From: an uncultured Massilia sp.
GTDB taxonomy: Bacteria > Pseudomonadota > Gammaproteobacteria > Burkholderiales > Burkholderiaceae
Assembly (NCBI GenBank): GCA_946886065.1
Contig: CAMPHU010000089.1
Span: forward strand, 1 to 17,220
Reading direction: 5' to 3'
DNA length: 17,220 nt
Both the position numbers and the translations under genes were made by a program. Below, piece by piece: positions 7,246 to 14,373 of this stretch (the stretch's first letter is position 1; every line of letters starts with the position of its first letter). Below the pieces are notes generated by a model that had not been told where the DNA came from, did not search any database, and worked only from the letters and a program-made list of their open reading frames with translations.

Positions 7246-8949
7246 TTATGCCGGTTCCGCGTGCTCGACCAGCAGCTGGACCTTGGTTACGCCGTTGTAT
7301 TCGTTGGCATCCAGCCGGAAGGCCACGCGCGCGCGTTCCGGCAGGCTTTCGTTGTGGCCGAACCAGATGGCGTCGTAGCGGCGGCCGTTCTTCTCGAGCA
7401 GCAGCTTGAGGTGGCGCTCCTTCAGTACGCGCTGGCTGACCACGCGGAACTCGTCGCAGAACACGGGCGGCGCGAAGCCCTGGCCCCAGACCTGGCCGTC
7501 GCACAGCTCGATGAACTGGGTCGAGTAGTACTCGTCCTCCAGCGGGCCGTCGGTCTCGACGATGCGTTCCAGCTGGGCTTCGGTAAGCCAGGCGCGGCCC
7601 ACGGCTTCGAAGGCTTCCGAGAAGTGCGGGAAGGCGTCGGCCCGGATCGACAGGCCGGCCGCCATCGCGTGGCCGCCGAACTTGTCGATCAGGCCGGGCA
7701 CGCGCTTGGACACCAGGTCGAGCGCGTCGCGCAGGTGAAAACCCGGAATCGAGCGGCCCGAACCCTTGATCCAGCCTTCGCCGGCCGGGGCGAAGGTGAT
7801 CGTCGGGCGGTAGAACTTTTCCTTCAGGCGCGAGGCGACGATGCCGATCACGCCCTGGTGCCAGCCTTCGTCGAACACGGCGATGGTGCTGGCGCCGGAG
7901 GGCTCGAAACTATCCAGGTGCAGCAGGGCGGTGTCCTGCATCTCGGCCTCGATCTCGCGGCGCTTGAGGTTGATCTCGTTGAGCTGCTGGGCGATGGCCC
8001 AGGCGCGGCCTTCGTCGTCGGTGACCAGGCATTCGATCCCGAGCGACATGTCTTCCAGCCGGCCGGCGGCGTTCAGGCGCGGGCCGAGGGCGAAGCCAAG
8101 GTCGAAGGGCGAGGCGCAGCGCGCCTCGCGCCCGGCCACGCGGAACAGCGCGGCCACGCCGGCATGCATGCGGCCCGCGCGCATGCGGCGGATGCCCTGG
8201 GCCACCAGGATGCGGTTGTTGGCGTCCAGCTTGACCACGTCGGCCACGGTGCCCAGCGCCACCAGGTCCAGCAGGTTGTCGAGCTTGGGCTGGGTCTGGG
8301 CGTCGAACACGCCGCGCCGGCGCAGCTCCGCGCGCAAGGCCAGCAGGACGTAGAACACCACGCCCACGCCGGCCAGGTGCTTGCTGGGGAAGCCGCACTC
8401 GGGCTGGTTGGGGTTGACGATCACGCGCGCCGGCGGCAGCACCTCGCCCGGCAGGTGGTGGTCGGTGACCACCACGTCGATGCCGCGCTCCCTGGCCTCC
8501 AGCACCCCGTCGATGCTGGCGATGCCGTTGTCGACCGTGATGATGATGTCGGGCGCCTTTTCGCGGGCGGTGAGCGCGACGATCTCGGGCGTCAGGCCAT
8601 AGCCGTACTCGAAGCGGTTCGGGACGATGTAGTCGACCTGCGCGCCCATCGCGCGCAGGCCGCGCAGGGCGGTGGCGCAGGCGGTGGCGCCGTCGCAGTC
8701 GTAGTCGGCGACGATGGTCATCTTCTTGCCGCCTTGAATAGCGTCGGCCAGGAAGGCGGCGGCCGCGTCGATGTGCTTCAGGCCGCCCGGAGGCGAGAGC
8801 GCAGCCAGCTCGCTGGACAGCTCGCGCGGGTCTTCCAGGCCGCGCGCCGCGTAGATGCGGGCCAGCACGGGGTGGACGCCGCCCTGGCGCAGCATTTCCG
8901 AGGTGCGCCAAGGGCAGGGACGGGTGGCGATGCGGGTCTTGATGCTCAA
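7246..8949 (-). CDS. recJ: single-stranded-DNA-specific exonuclease RecJ
   Basis: A 567-residue protein of normal RecJ length, a 5'-3' single-strand exonuclease acting in RecF-pathway recombination, mismatch repair and base excision repair. DHH-family motifs are intact: VADYDCDG (D82, D84, D86), TVDNG (D140), TDHH (D163, H164, H165), GTVADVV (D237), then GPRLNAAGRL (289-298), GWHQGVIGIVASRL (362-375), GSGRSIPGF and GGHAMAAGL (425-433) of the DHHA1 part, and a C-terminal OB-like region. The start is a TTG (8949-8947) overlapping the upstream gene's TGA as TTGA, with GGAA eight bases before it. The next in-frame methionine (residue 19) would cut conserved N-terminal sequence. Translation is probably coupled to the RpfE-like gene. 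Function is certain, start codon less so. Confidence 0.96.
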   Translation of the reverse strand: MSIKTRIATRPCPWRTSEMLRQGGVHPVLARIYAARGLEDPRELSSELAALSPPGGLKHIDAAAAFLADAIQGGKKMTIVADYDCDGATACATALRGLRAMGAQVDYIVPNRFEYGYGLTPEIVALTAREKAPDIIITVDNGIASIDGVLEARERGIDVVVTDHHLPGEVLPPARVIVNPNQPECGFPSKHLAGVGVVFYVLLALRAELRRRGVFDAQTQPKLDNLLDLVALGTVADVVKLDANNRILVAQGIRRMRAGRMHAGVAALFRVAGREARCASPFDLGFALGPRLNAAGRLEDMSLGIECLVTDDEGRAWAIAQQLNEINLKRREIEAEMQDTALLHLDSFEPSGASTIAVFDEGWHQGVIGIVASRLKEKFYRPTITFAPAGEGWIKGSGRSIPGFHLRDALDLVSKRVPGLIDKFGGHAMAAGLSIRADAFPHFSEAFEAVGRAWLTEAQLERIVETDGPLEDEYYSTQFIELCDGQVWGQGFAPPVFCDEFRVVSQRVLKERHLKLLLEKNGRRYDAIWFGHNESLPERARVAFRLDANEYNGVTKVQLLVEHAEPA

Positions 8950-9965
8950 GTCAGTCGTTCCAAAGTGGGCCGGCGCCAGAACGTGCGCTGCGCCATGCCG
9001 GTAGTCGTCGATTCAAGAAGGCCTTCGCGGCTGCTCAGCACCAGGCGCAGTTCGCGCACCCGGCCTTGCTTCACGGCGGCGAGCAGGGGCGCGAACAGCT
9101 CCTCTTCGAGCTGCTGCATGGCCATCACCCAGCTGCCCCAGTCGGCCGCGATGGCCGCTTCGGCCAGGCTGCCGGCTACCAGCAGGCTGTCGTCCTGCAG
9201 GGCGCCGCCCAGCTCGTCCAGCGCCGCCAGCTTGCGCGTGCCGAGCGCGGCCAGCCAGCCCGGCGCGGCATGGGTCACCAGCTGCCGGGGTGTGCCGGCG
9301 GCCGGAGGCTGCCCGGCTCCCCACAGCCAGAACGCGTTCACGGCCGGCAGGCGGCGCGCCTCGCGCGCGGCGTTGACGGGGTGGGCGTGCCACAGCATCT
9401 GCACCTCGTTCTGCAGCCGGCGGTAGGCGATGGCGCGCTCGCCCTTGGGCATGAAATCGATCAGGTCCATGCCGACCGCCGTGTCCGGCGTGGCCGTGTC
9501 CAGCGCCGCCCAGTCGTCGGCGCGCAGGAACCAGGTCTGGGTGTCGCCGTAGACGAGCGGATGGCCGGCTTCCTCGCACAGGGGCCGCGCGGCATCGAAC
9601 AGGGCGCGGCTGTCTTCCTCTGCCAGGGACAGGTGGCGCAGGTCGGCCATCATCAGGTGGCTGCGCGCGATCTGGATGTGGGCCGGGTTGACGATGAACC
9701 AGGTGCCCTCGGCCGGGTCCAGCCCGAAGCCGCGCATGGCGGCGCCCGCGAAGGCCGGCTTGCCGTCCTGTCCGGCGCCCAGGGCGCGCGCCAGCCACTG
9801 TTCGTGCGGCAGGGCGCGCACGTCCTCGCTCACCGGCACGCGCGCATGCCGCGAGGTGCGCGTGAGCAGGGCGGCCAGCGCCGGGGTGTTCAGCGCGCGC
9901 ACCAGGTCGGGGGCGAATTCGGGGAGGGGCAGGGCGTAAGGCAGGACGAGCGTGATCTTGGGCAT
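8946..9965 (-). CDS. RpfE/COG4255-like conserved protein upstream of recJ
   Basis: A 339-residue soluble protein without signal peptide or membrane segments. It starts MPKITLVLPYALPLPEF and contains GTWFIVNPAHIQIARSHL (86-103), a pattern I associate with the COG4255 family. Members are annotated variously as RpfE-type regulatory protein or, misleadingly, as cofactor-independent phosphoglycerate mutase, and no biochemical function is established to my knowledge. In Xanthomonas the rpfE gene, as I recall, lies beside recJ, which fits the 4-base overlap with recJ here. The first ATG agrees with the family's N-terminus, but the purine-rich GAGGG directly abuts it, an unusual spacing. It heads a unit with recJ and the metallophosphoesterase gene and is divergent from the lol operon. 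Confidence 0.8.
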   Translation of the reverse strand: MPKITLVLPYALPLPEFAPDLVRALNTPALAALLTRTSRHARVPVSEDVRALPHEQWLARALGAGQDGKPAFAGAAMRGFGLDPAEGTWFIVNPAHIQIARSHLMMADLRHLSLAEEDSRALFDAARPLCEEAGHPLVYGDTQTWFLRADDWAALDTATPDTAVGMDLIDFMPKGERAIAYRRLQNEVQMLWHAHPVNAAREARRLPAVNAFWLWGAGQPPAAGTPRQLVTHAAPGWLAALGTRKLAALDELGGALQDDSLLVAGSLAEAAIAADWGSWVMAMQQLEEELFAPLLAAVKQGRVRELRLVLSSREGLLESTTTGMAQRTFWRRPTLERLT

Positions 9966-9971
9966 CCCTCT

Positions 9972-9977
9972 ATTCTA
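9972..9977 (-). promoter_or_regulatory. candidate -10 element of the rpfE-like/recJ unit (possible leaderless start)
   Basis: On the minus strand TAGAAT (five of six to TATAAT) ends seven bases before the A of the ATG at 9965. Transcription from it would begin at or very near the start codon itself. The upstream -35 region is poor (TTTCGT at 17 bases). Confidence 0.3.
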
Positions 9978-10014
9978 GGCCAAACGGCGCCCGGACGAAA
10001 ACTGCGGCGGCGTT

Positions 10015-10043
10015 TTGGCGTGGGGCCTTGTTACCTATATAAT
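10015..10043 (+). promoter_or_regulatory. sigma70-type promoter of the lol operon
   Basis: TTGGCG (10015-10020), a 17-base spacer and a perfect TATAAT (10038-10043) form the best promoter in the window. It stands in an AT-richer pocket within GC-rich DNA. Transcription should start near 10050, giving a leader of about 72 bases before the first permease ATG. No operator palindrome is evident. Confidence 0.75.
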
Positions 10044-10062
10044 CTGGTGCTTTTAACAATTC

Positions 10063-10125
10063 ATGCCAGGGAAGGGGTTTGTCTGGCAAACTGCGGGGTT
10101 GACGACCCTGAACCGGATTACATGA
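10063..10125 (+). promoter_or_regulatory. 20-codon leader mini-ORF overlapping the lolC start, with small hairpins
   Basis: An ATG about 13 bases after the predicted transcription start opens a 20-codon frame (MPGKGFVWQTAGLTTLNRIT) whose TGA overlaps the permease ATG as ATGA. No ribosome site precedes it. The same stretch can form two small hairpins: 10077-10091 (six pairs, loop CTG) and 10096-10108 (five pairs, one wobble). The permease itself has only a weak GGA before its ATG, so translational coupling from the mini-ORF is possible. It may equally be chance. Confidence 0.25.
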
Positions 10126-11402
10126 GCACCACCCACAAGTTTCCCTACGAATGGCAGATCGGCCTGCGCTACACCCGCGCCGGCAAGCGCAGCGGGCGCA
10201 ACCGCTTCATTTCGTTCATCTCGATGGCGTCGGTGACCGGCATCGCGCTCGGCGTCGCCGCCCTGATCGTGGTGCTGTCGGTGATGAACGGGTTCACCAA
10301 GGAAGTCACCAACCGCATGCTGTCGGTGGTGTCGCATATCGAGGTCTACGACGCCCACGGCGCCATGCACGGCTGGCGGACCGCCAGCCAGGAAGCCTTG
10401 CGCAACCCGGCGGTGGCGGCCGCCGCGCCTTTCCTGGACGCCCAGGCCATGCTGCTGAGCGGCGAGGTGATGAAGCCGGTGCTGCTGCGCGGCGTGCTGC
10501 CGCAGGAGGAAGCCAGGGTCTCGGACGTGAGCCGCCACATGCGCCAAGGCAGTTTCGACGCCCTGCAGCCGGGCAGCTACAAGGTGGTGCTGGGCAGCGC
10601 GCTGGCCAAGGCGCTCGACGTGACGGTGGGCGACCGCGTGACCCTGCTGCTGCCCTCCAGCGGCATGCAGGGCGTGCCGGGCGCGTCGCCCGATGCGCTG
10701 CCGCGCACTCGCGCCCTGGTGGTGGCCGGGATCTTCGAAGCCGGCCACTTCGAGTTCGATTCCTCGCTCGGCTTCCTGCACCTGAACGATGCGCAAGGAG
10801 CCCTCGACACGCCGGCCCCGAGCGGCATCCGCCTGCGCCTGAAGGACCTGCACCAGGCGCCGCAGGTGGCCGACGAACTGCACCAGTCCATGTCCGGCAA
10901 CCTGGTCCTGCGCGACTGGACCAAGATTAATTACATCTGGTTCGCGGCCGTGGAATCGCAGAAGCGCATGATGTTCATCATCCTGACCATGATCGTGGCC
11001 GTGGCCGCCTTCAACCTGGTGTCGACCCTGGTGATGACGGTGCGCGACAAGCAGGCCGACATCGCCATTCTGCGCACCCTGGGCGCTTCGCCGGGCTCGA
11101 TCATGAAGATCTTCATGGTGCAGGGGACCCTGGTGGGCCTGCTGGGCGCGGCGCTGGGCGTGGCGGCCGGCATCCTGGTGGCGCTCAACGTGGACCTGAT
11201 CGTCTCCGGCATCGAGCAGCTGTTCAAGGTGCGCTTCCTGTCGCAGGAGGTCTACCTGATCGACTCGATGCCGTCCGAGCTGCGCTGGGGCGACGTGAGC
11301 TGGATCGGCGGGGTGGCGGTGCTGCTGTCTTTCCTGGCGACGATCTACCCGAGCTGGTCGGCTTCGCGCGTGAAGCCGGCCGAGGCGCTGCGCTACGAGT
11401 GA
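10122..11402 (+). CDS. lolC: LolC/E-family lipoprotein-releasing ABC permease, copy 1
   Basis: A 426-residue inner-membrane permease of the LolCDE machine, which extracts outer-membrane lipoproteins from the inner membrane and hands them to LolA. It has the FtsX/MacB-type layout: an N-terminal amphipathic start ([20 protein letters not shown]), first membrane segment about 36-57 with [13 protein letters not shown] and VLSVMNGF, a periplasmic domain to about 275, then three membrane segments (about 284-306, 331-357, 392-412) and the coupling stretch [15 protein letters not shown] (309-323). It ends in the family signature [11 protein letters not shown]. The ATG matches the copy-2 N-terminus residue for residue in spacing. 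The Hook region (179-197) is five residues longer than in copy 2 and lacks the TPxG motif, so this copy may play the LolE role. It heads an operon with copy 2, lolD and a TatD-family gene. Confidence 0.93.
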   Translation: MSTTHKFPYEWQIGLRYTRAGKRSGRNRFISFISMASVTGIALGVAALIVVLSVMNGFTKEVTNRMLSVVSHIEVYDAHGAMHGWRTASQEALRNPAVAAAAPFLDAQAMLLSGEVMKPVLLRGVLPQEEARVSDVSRHMRQGSFDALQPGSYKVVLGSALAKALDVTVGDRVTLLLPSSGMQGVPGASPDALPRTRALVVAGIFEAGHFEFDSSLGFLHLNDAQGALDTPAPSGIRLRLKDLHQAPQVADELHQSMSGNLVLRDWTKINYIWFAAVESQKRMMFIILTMIVAVAAFNLVSTLVMTVRDKQADIAILRTLGASPGSIMKIFMVQGTLVGLLGAALGVAAGILVALNVDLIVSGIEQLFKVRFLSQEVYLIDSMPSELRWGDVSWIGGVAVLLSFLATIYPSWSASRVKPAEALRYE

Positions 11403-11445
11403 GCACCATGTCAAACTGCGCTCTGCAACACACATTCAGGAAACC

Positions 11446-12711
11446 ATGAGCATGATCCAGACGCTGCCCTACGAATGGCTGGTCGGCCTGCGCTACACCC
11501 GCGCCGGCAAGCGCAGCGGGCGCAACAGCTTCATTTCGTTCATCTCGCTGATTTCCGTGACCGGCATCGCGCTCGGCGTGGCGGCGCTGATCATCGTGCT
11601 GTCGGTGATGAACGGATTCCAGAAGGACGTCACCGACCGCATGCTCTCGGTGCTGGCCCATGTGGAGGTCTTCAACGAGGAAGGCGGGATGCCGGACTGG
11701 CGCGCGGCCGCGCAGCAGGCGGCCCAGCACCCGGCGGTGCGCGGCGCCGCGCCTTTCGTCGAGACCCAGGGCATGCTGCTGCGCGACGGCGCCATGCGGC
11801 CTTCGGCGATCCGCGGCGTGCTGCCGGGCGACGAGGAAAAGGTGTCCGATGTGGCGCGCCAGGTGGTGCAGGGCAGCTTCGCGGCGCTGCAGCCGGGCCG
11901 GTTCAACATCGTGCTGGGCGACCTGCTGGCGCGCGCGCTGGACGTGGGCGTGGGCGATAAAGTCACGATGCTGATGGCGCATGCCCAGACCACGCCGGCC
12001 GGCATGCTGCCGCGCACCCGTTCCTTTACCGTGGCCGGCATCTTCAAGTCCGGCCACCCGGACTTCGACGCGTCCTTCTCCTTCGTGCACATCGAGGACG
12101 CGCAGCGCATGGAACGCCTGCGCGCCCCGGCCGGGCTGCGCCTGCGCATCGACCAGGTGCGCGACGCGCCCCAGGTGGCCGAGGAACTCAAGGCCTACCT
12201 GCCGGCCGGCGTGGTGATCCGCGACTGGTCCAAGCTGAACGCCAACTGGTTCGCCGCCGTGCAGACCGAAAAGAAGATGATGTTCATCGTGCTGACCCTG
12301 ATCATCGCGGTGGCCGCCTTCAACCTGGTGTCGAGCCTGGTGATGACGGTGACCGACAAGCAGGCCGACATCGCCATCCTGCGCACGCTCGGCGCCTCGC
12401 CCGCATCGATCCAGAAGATCTTCATGATCCAGGGCGCCGTGATCGGCCTGCTCGGCACCGCCGCCGGCGTGCTGCTGGGCGTGCTGGTGGCCCTCAACAT
12501 CGACGTCATCGTCCCCTTTATTGAAAACCTGCTGGGAGTGCAGTTCTTGTCGAAAGATATCTACCTGATCAGTACCGTCCCGTCCGAGCTGCGCTGGCCG
12601 GACGTGGCCCGCATCGGCGTCGTGTCGGTGCTGCTGGCCTTTGCCGCCACGCTCTACCCGAGCCGCTCGGCGGCGCGCGTGAAACCCGCGGAGGCGCTGC
12701 GCTATGAATAA
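11446..12711 (+). CDS. lolC: LolC/E-family lipoprotein-releasing ABC permease, copy 2
   Basis: A 421-residue paralogue of the gene before it, about 60 percent identical by eye and nearly identical over the first 60 residues and around [15 protein letters not shown] (304-318). The architecture is the same: four membrane segments and a large periplasmic domain between the first and second. The Hook-like stretch [11 protein letters not shown] (182-192) resembles the TPMGRIPSQR I recall from the LolA-binding Hook of E. coli LolC, so this copy is the more LolC-like. AGGA lies four bases before the first ATG; a second in-frame ATG two codons later is possible, but the first aligns with copy 1. The gap to copy 1 is 43 bases without terminator or promoter. 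The 3' end overlaps lolD by eight bases, implying coupled translation of permease and ATPase. Confidence 0.93.
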   Translation: MSMIQTLPYEWLVGLRYTRAGKRSGRNSFISFISLISVTGIALGVAALIIVLSVMNGFQKDVTDRMLSVLAHVEVFNEEGGMPDWRAAAQQAAQHPAVRGAAPFVETQGMLLRDGAMRPSAIRGVLPGDEEKVSDVARQVVQGSFAALQPGRFNIVLGDLLARALDVGVGDKVTMLMAHAQTTPAGMLPRTRSFTVAGIFKSGHPDFDASFSFVHIEDAQRMERLRAPAGLRLRIDQVRDAPQVAEELKAYLPAGVVIRDWSKLNANWFAAVQTEKKMMFIVLTLIIAVAAFNLVSSLVMTVTDKQADIAILRTLGASPASIQKIFMIQGAVIGLLGTAAGVLLGVLVALNIDVIVPFIENLLGVQFLSKDIYLISTVPSELRWPDVARIGVVSVLLAFAATLYPSRSAARVKPAEALRYE

Positions 12712-13411
12712 CGCCCATACCAGGGACAATGCGCCGGTCCTGGCCTGCAGCGGCCTGGGCAAGACCTTCAAGCAGGGCGACTATACCGTGCAGGTGCTGG
12801 ACCGCATCGACTTCGCCGTGCACCGCGGCGAGCGCGTGGCCATCGTCGGCGCCTCGGGTTCGGGCAAGTCGACCCTGCTGCACCTGCTGGGCGGCCTGGA
12901 TACCCCCAGCACCGGCAGCGTCACCCTGCACGGCGAGGATTTCGCGACCCTGTCGGAAGCGCGCCGGGGCGAGCTGCGCAACACCTCGCTCGGCTTCGTC
13001 TACCAGTTCCACCACCTGCTGCCGGAGTTCGCGGCGCTGGACAACGTCATGATGCCGCTCCTGATCCGGCGCGAGAAGCGCGACGCCGCCATGCAGAAGG
13101 CCCAGGCCATCCTCGAGCGCGTGGGGCTGGGCAAGCGCGTGGTCCACCGTCCCGGCGAGCTGTCCGGCGGCGAGCGCCAGCGCGTGGCCCTGGCGCGCGC
13201 GCTGGTGACCCAGCCGGCCTGCGTGCTGGCCGACGAACCGACCGGGAACCTGGACCACAGCACGGCCCAGAACATCTTCGACCTGATGCTGGAGCTGTCG
13301 CGCACCCTGGGCACCGCCTTCGTGATCGTGACCCACGACATGGAACTGGCGCGCCGCTGCGACCGCATGCTGCGCCTGACCGAGCACGGCCTGCAGCCGC
13401 TGGAGGCCTAG
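12704..13411 (+). CDS. lolD: lipoprotein-releasing ABC transporter ATPase LolD
   Basis: A 235-residue ATP-binding subunit that powers lipoprotein release by the LolC/E permeases. Visible motifs are Walker [10 protein letters not shown] (49-57), the Q-loop in [12 protein letters not shown] (Q101), which is diagnostic for LolD within the MacB/FtsE-like ATPases, signature LSGGERQR (153-160), Walker B VLADEP with E178, D-loop GNLD and the switch histidine H211 in VTHD. All catalytic residues are intact and the length is typical. The start ATG lies inside the final codons of the second permease gene in another frame. The product must serve both permeases, as no second ATPase gene is present in this operon. 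Confidence 0.97.
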   Translation: MNNAHTRDNAPVLACSGLGKTFKQGDYTVQVLDRIDFAVHRGERVAIVGASGSGKSTLLHLLGGLDTPSTGSVTLHGEDFATLSEARRGELRNTSLGFVYQFHHLLPEFAALDNVMMPLLIRREKRDAAMQKAQAILERVGLGKRVVHRPGELSGGERQRVALARALVTQPACVLADEPTGNLDHSTAQNIFDLMLELSRTLGTAFVIVTHDMELARRCDRMLRLTEHGLQPLEA

Positions 13412-13413
13412 GC

Positions 13414-14217
13414 ATGTGGATCGACACCCACTGCCACCTCGACGCGCACGAATTCGGCGGCAATGCCGAGGAGATCGCGCGCCAGGCCGGCGAAGCGGGG
13501 GTGTCGATGATCGTGCTGGTGGCGGTCGACCGCGGCAATTTCGCCACGGTGGCCGGGATGGCGGCGCGCATTCCCAACGCCTGCTATGCGCTCGGGATTC
13601 ACCCGATCTTCGTGCCGCAGGCGCGGGACGAGGACCTGGCTGCCCTGCGCGCGGCGGTCGGCGCGGCCATGGGCGATCCCAGGTTCGTGGGCGTGGGCGA
13701 GATCGGGCTGGACTTCTTCATCCCGATGCTGTGCGAGCCCGCGATGCGGGAGAAGCAGGAGCGTTTTTTCCGCGAACAGCTGCGGATCGCGCGCGACTTC
13801 GGGCTGCCGGCCCTGATGCACGTGCGCCGCTCGCAAGACCAGGTGCTCAAGCACCTGCGCCAGATCACGCCGCCGGGCGGCATCGCGCACGCCTTCAACG
13901 GCAGCTTCCAGCAGGCGCGGAACTTCATCGACCTGGGCTTCCACCTGGGCTTCGGCGGCGCGATGACCTTTACCAGGGCGCTGCAGATCCGCCGCCTGGC
14001 GGCCGAGCTGCCGCTGGAGGCGATCGTCCTGGAAACCGACGCGCCGGACATCGCCCCGAGCTGGATCCACCCGGGCCGCAACAGTCCGGACCAGTTGCCG
14101 CGCATCGGCGCCACCCTGGCCGGCTTGCGCGGCCTGCCGGACGAGGAAGTCCGGCTGGCGACCCGGCGCAATGCCCTGGCGGCCATCCCCCGGCTGCAAG
14201 GACTCGCGGCCCGCTAA
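13414..14217 (+). CDS. TatD-family metal-dependent hydrolase (YjjV-like)
   Basis: A 267-residue amidohydrolase-superfamily TIM barrel of the TatD DNase family. Metal ligands are all present: IDTHCHLD (H6, H8), GEIGLD (E96), H136 in ALMHV, H159 in AHAFNGS and the aspartate D209 in ETDAP; GIHP (61-64) is also typical. The HAFNGSFQQA and LETDAPDIAP segments resemble the YjjV branch more than TatD itself. Members are 3'-5' exonucleases or nucleases in vitro; the cellular role here is not shown by sequence. A strong GGAGG seven bases before the ATG and a two-base gap from the lolD stop make it the last gene of the lol operon, an association I recall from other betaproteobacteria. Confidence 0.93.
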   Translation: MWIDTHCHLDAHEFGGNAEEIARQAGEAGVSMIVLVAVDRGNFATVAGMAARIPNACYALGIHPIFVPQARDEDLAALRAAVGAAMGDPRFVGVGEIGLDFFIPMLCEPAMREKQERFFREQLRIARDFGLPALMHVRRSQDQVLKHLRQITPPGGIAHAFNGSFQQARNFIDLGFHLGFGGAMTFTRALQIRRLAAELPLEAIVLETDAPDIAPSWIHPGRNSPDQLPRIGATLAGLRGLPDEEVRLATRRNALAAIPRLQGLAAR

Positions 14218-14337
14218 GGCCGGGCTCAAGCACCACCCGCCGACCGCGTCAATACAGGGAAGTTCAGCGATTTTCAGCCGAATCGGCATGATCGCGAGCA
14301 AGTTGTAAAACCTGCTGCTCTGCCAAGATGTCTACTT

Positions 14338-14358
14338 CGCTGCGACAGCGGCCTTTTT
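14338..14358 (+). terminator. weak terminator-like hairpin ahead of vgrG
   Basis: CGCTG, loop CGA, CAGCG, then GCC and five T residues (14354-14358). The stem is only five pairs and the T-run starts three bases after it, so termination would be inefficient. It sits just before the vgrG ribosome site. It is the only candidate between tatD-like and vgrG genes; the rest of 14218-14373 shows no ORF and no convincing promoter. Confidence 0.25.
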
Positions 14359-14373
14359 CCGACAGGAGAGACA

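Noticed and set aside
9066..10121. In-frame 5' extension of the first permease to 9066
   Set aside because: It is antisense to the RpfE-like gene and crosses the lol promoter; the ATG at 10122 matches the paralogue's N-terminus exactly in spacing.
14303..14330. Promoter-like TTGTAA ... AAGATG before vgrG
   Set aside because: The -10 match is poor and the spacing is short (16 bases); too weak to list as a promoter.
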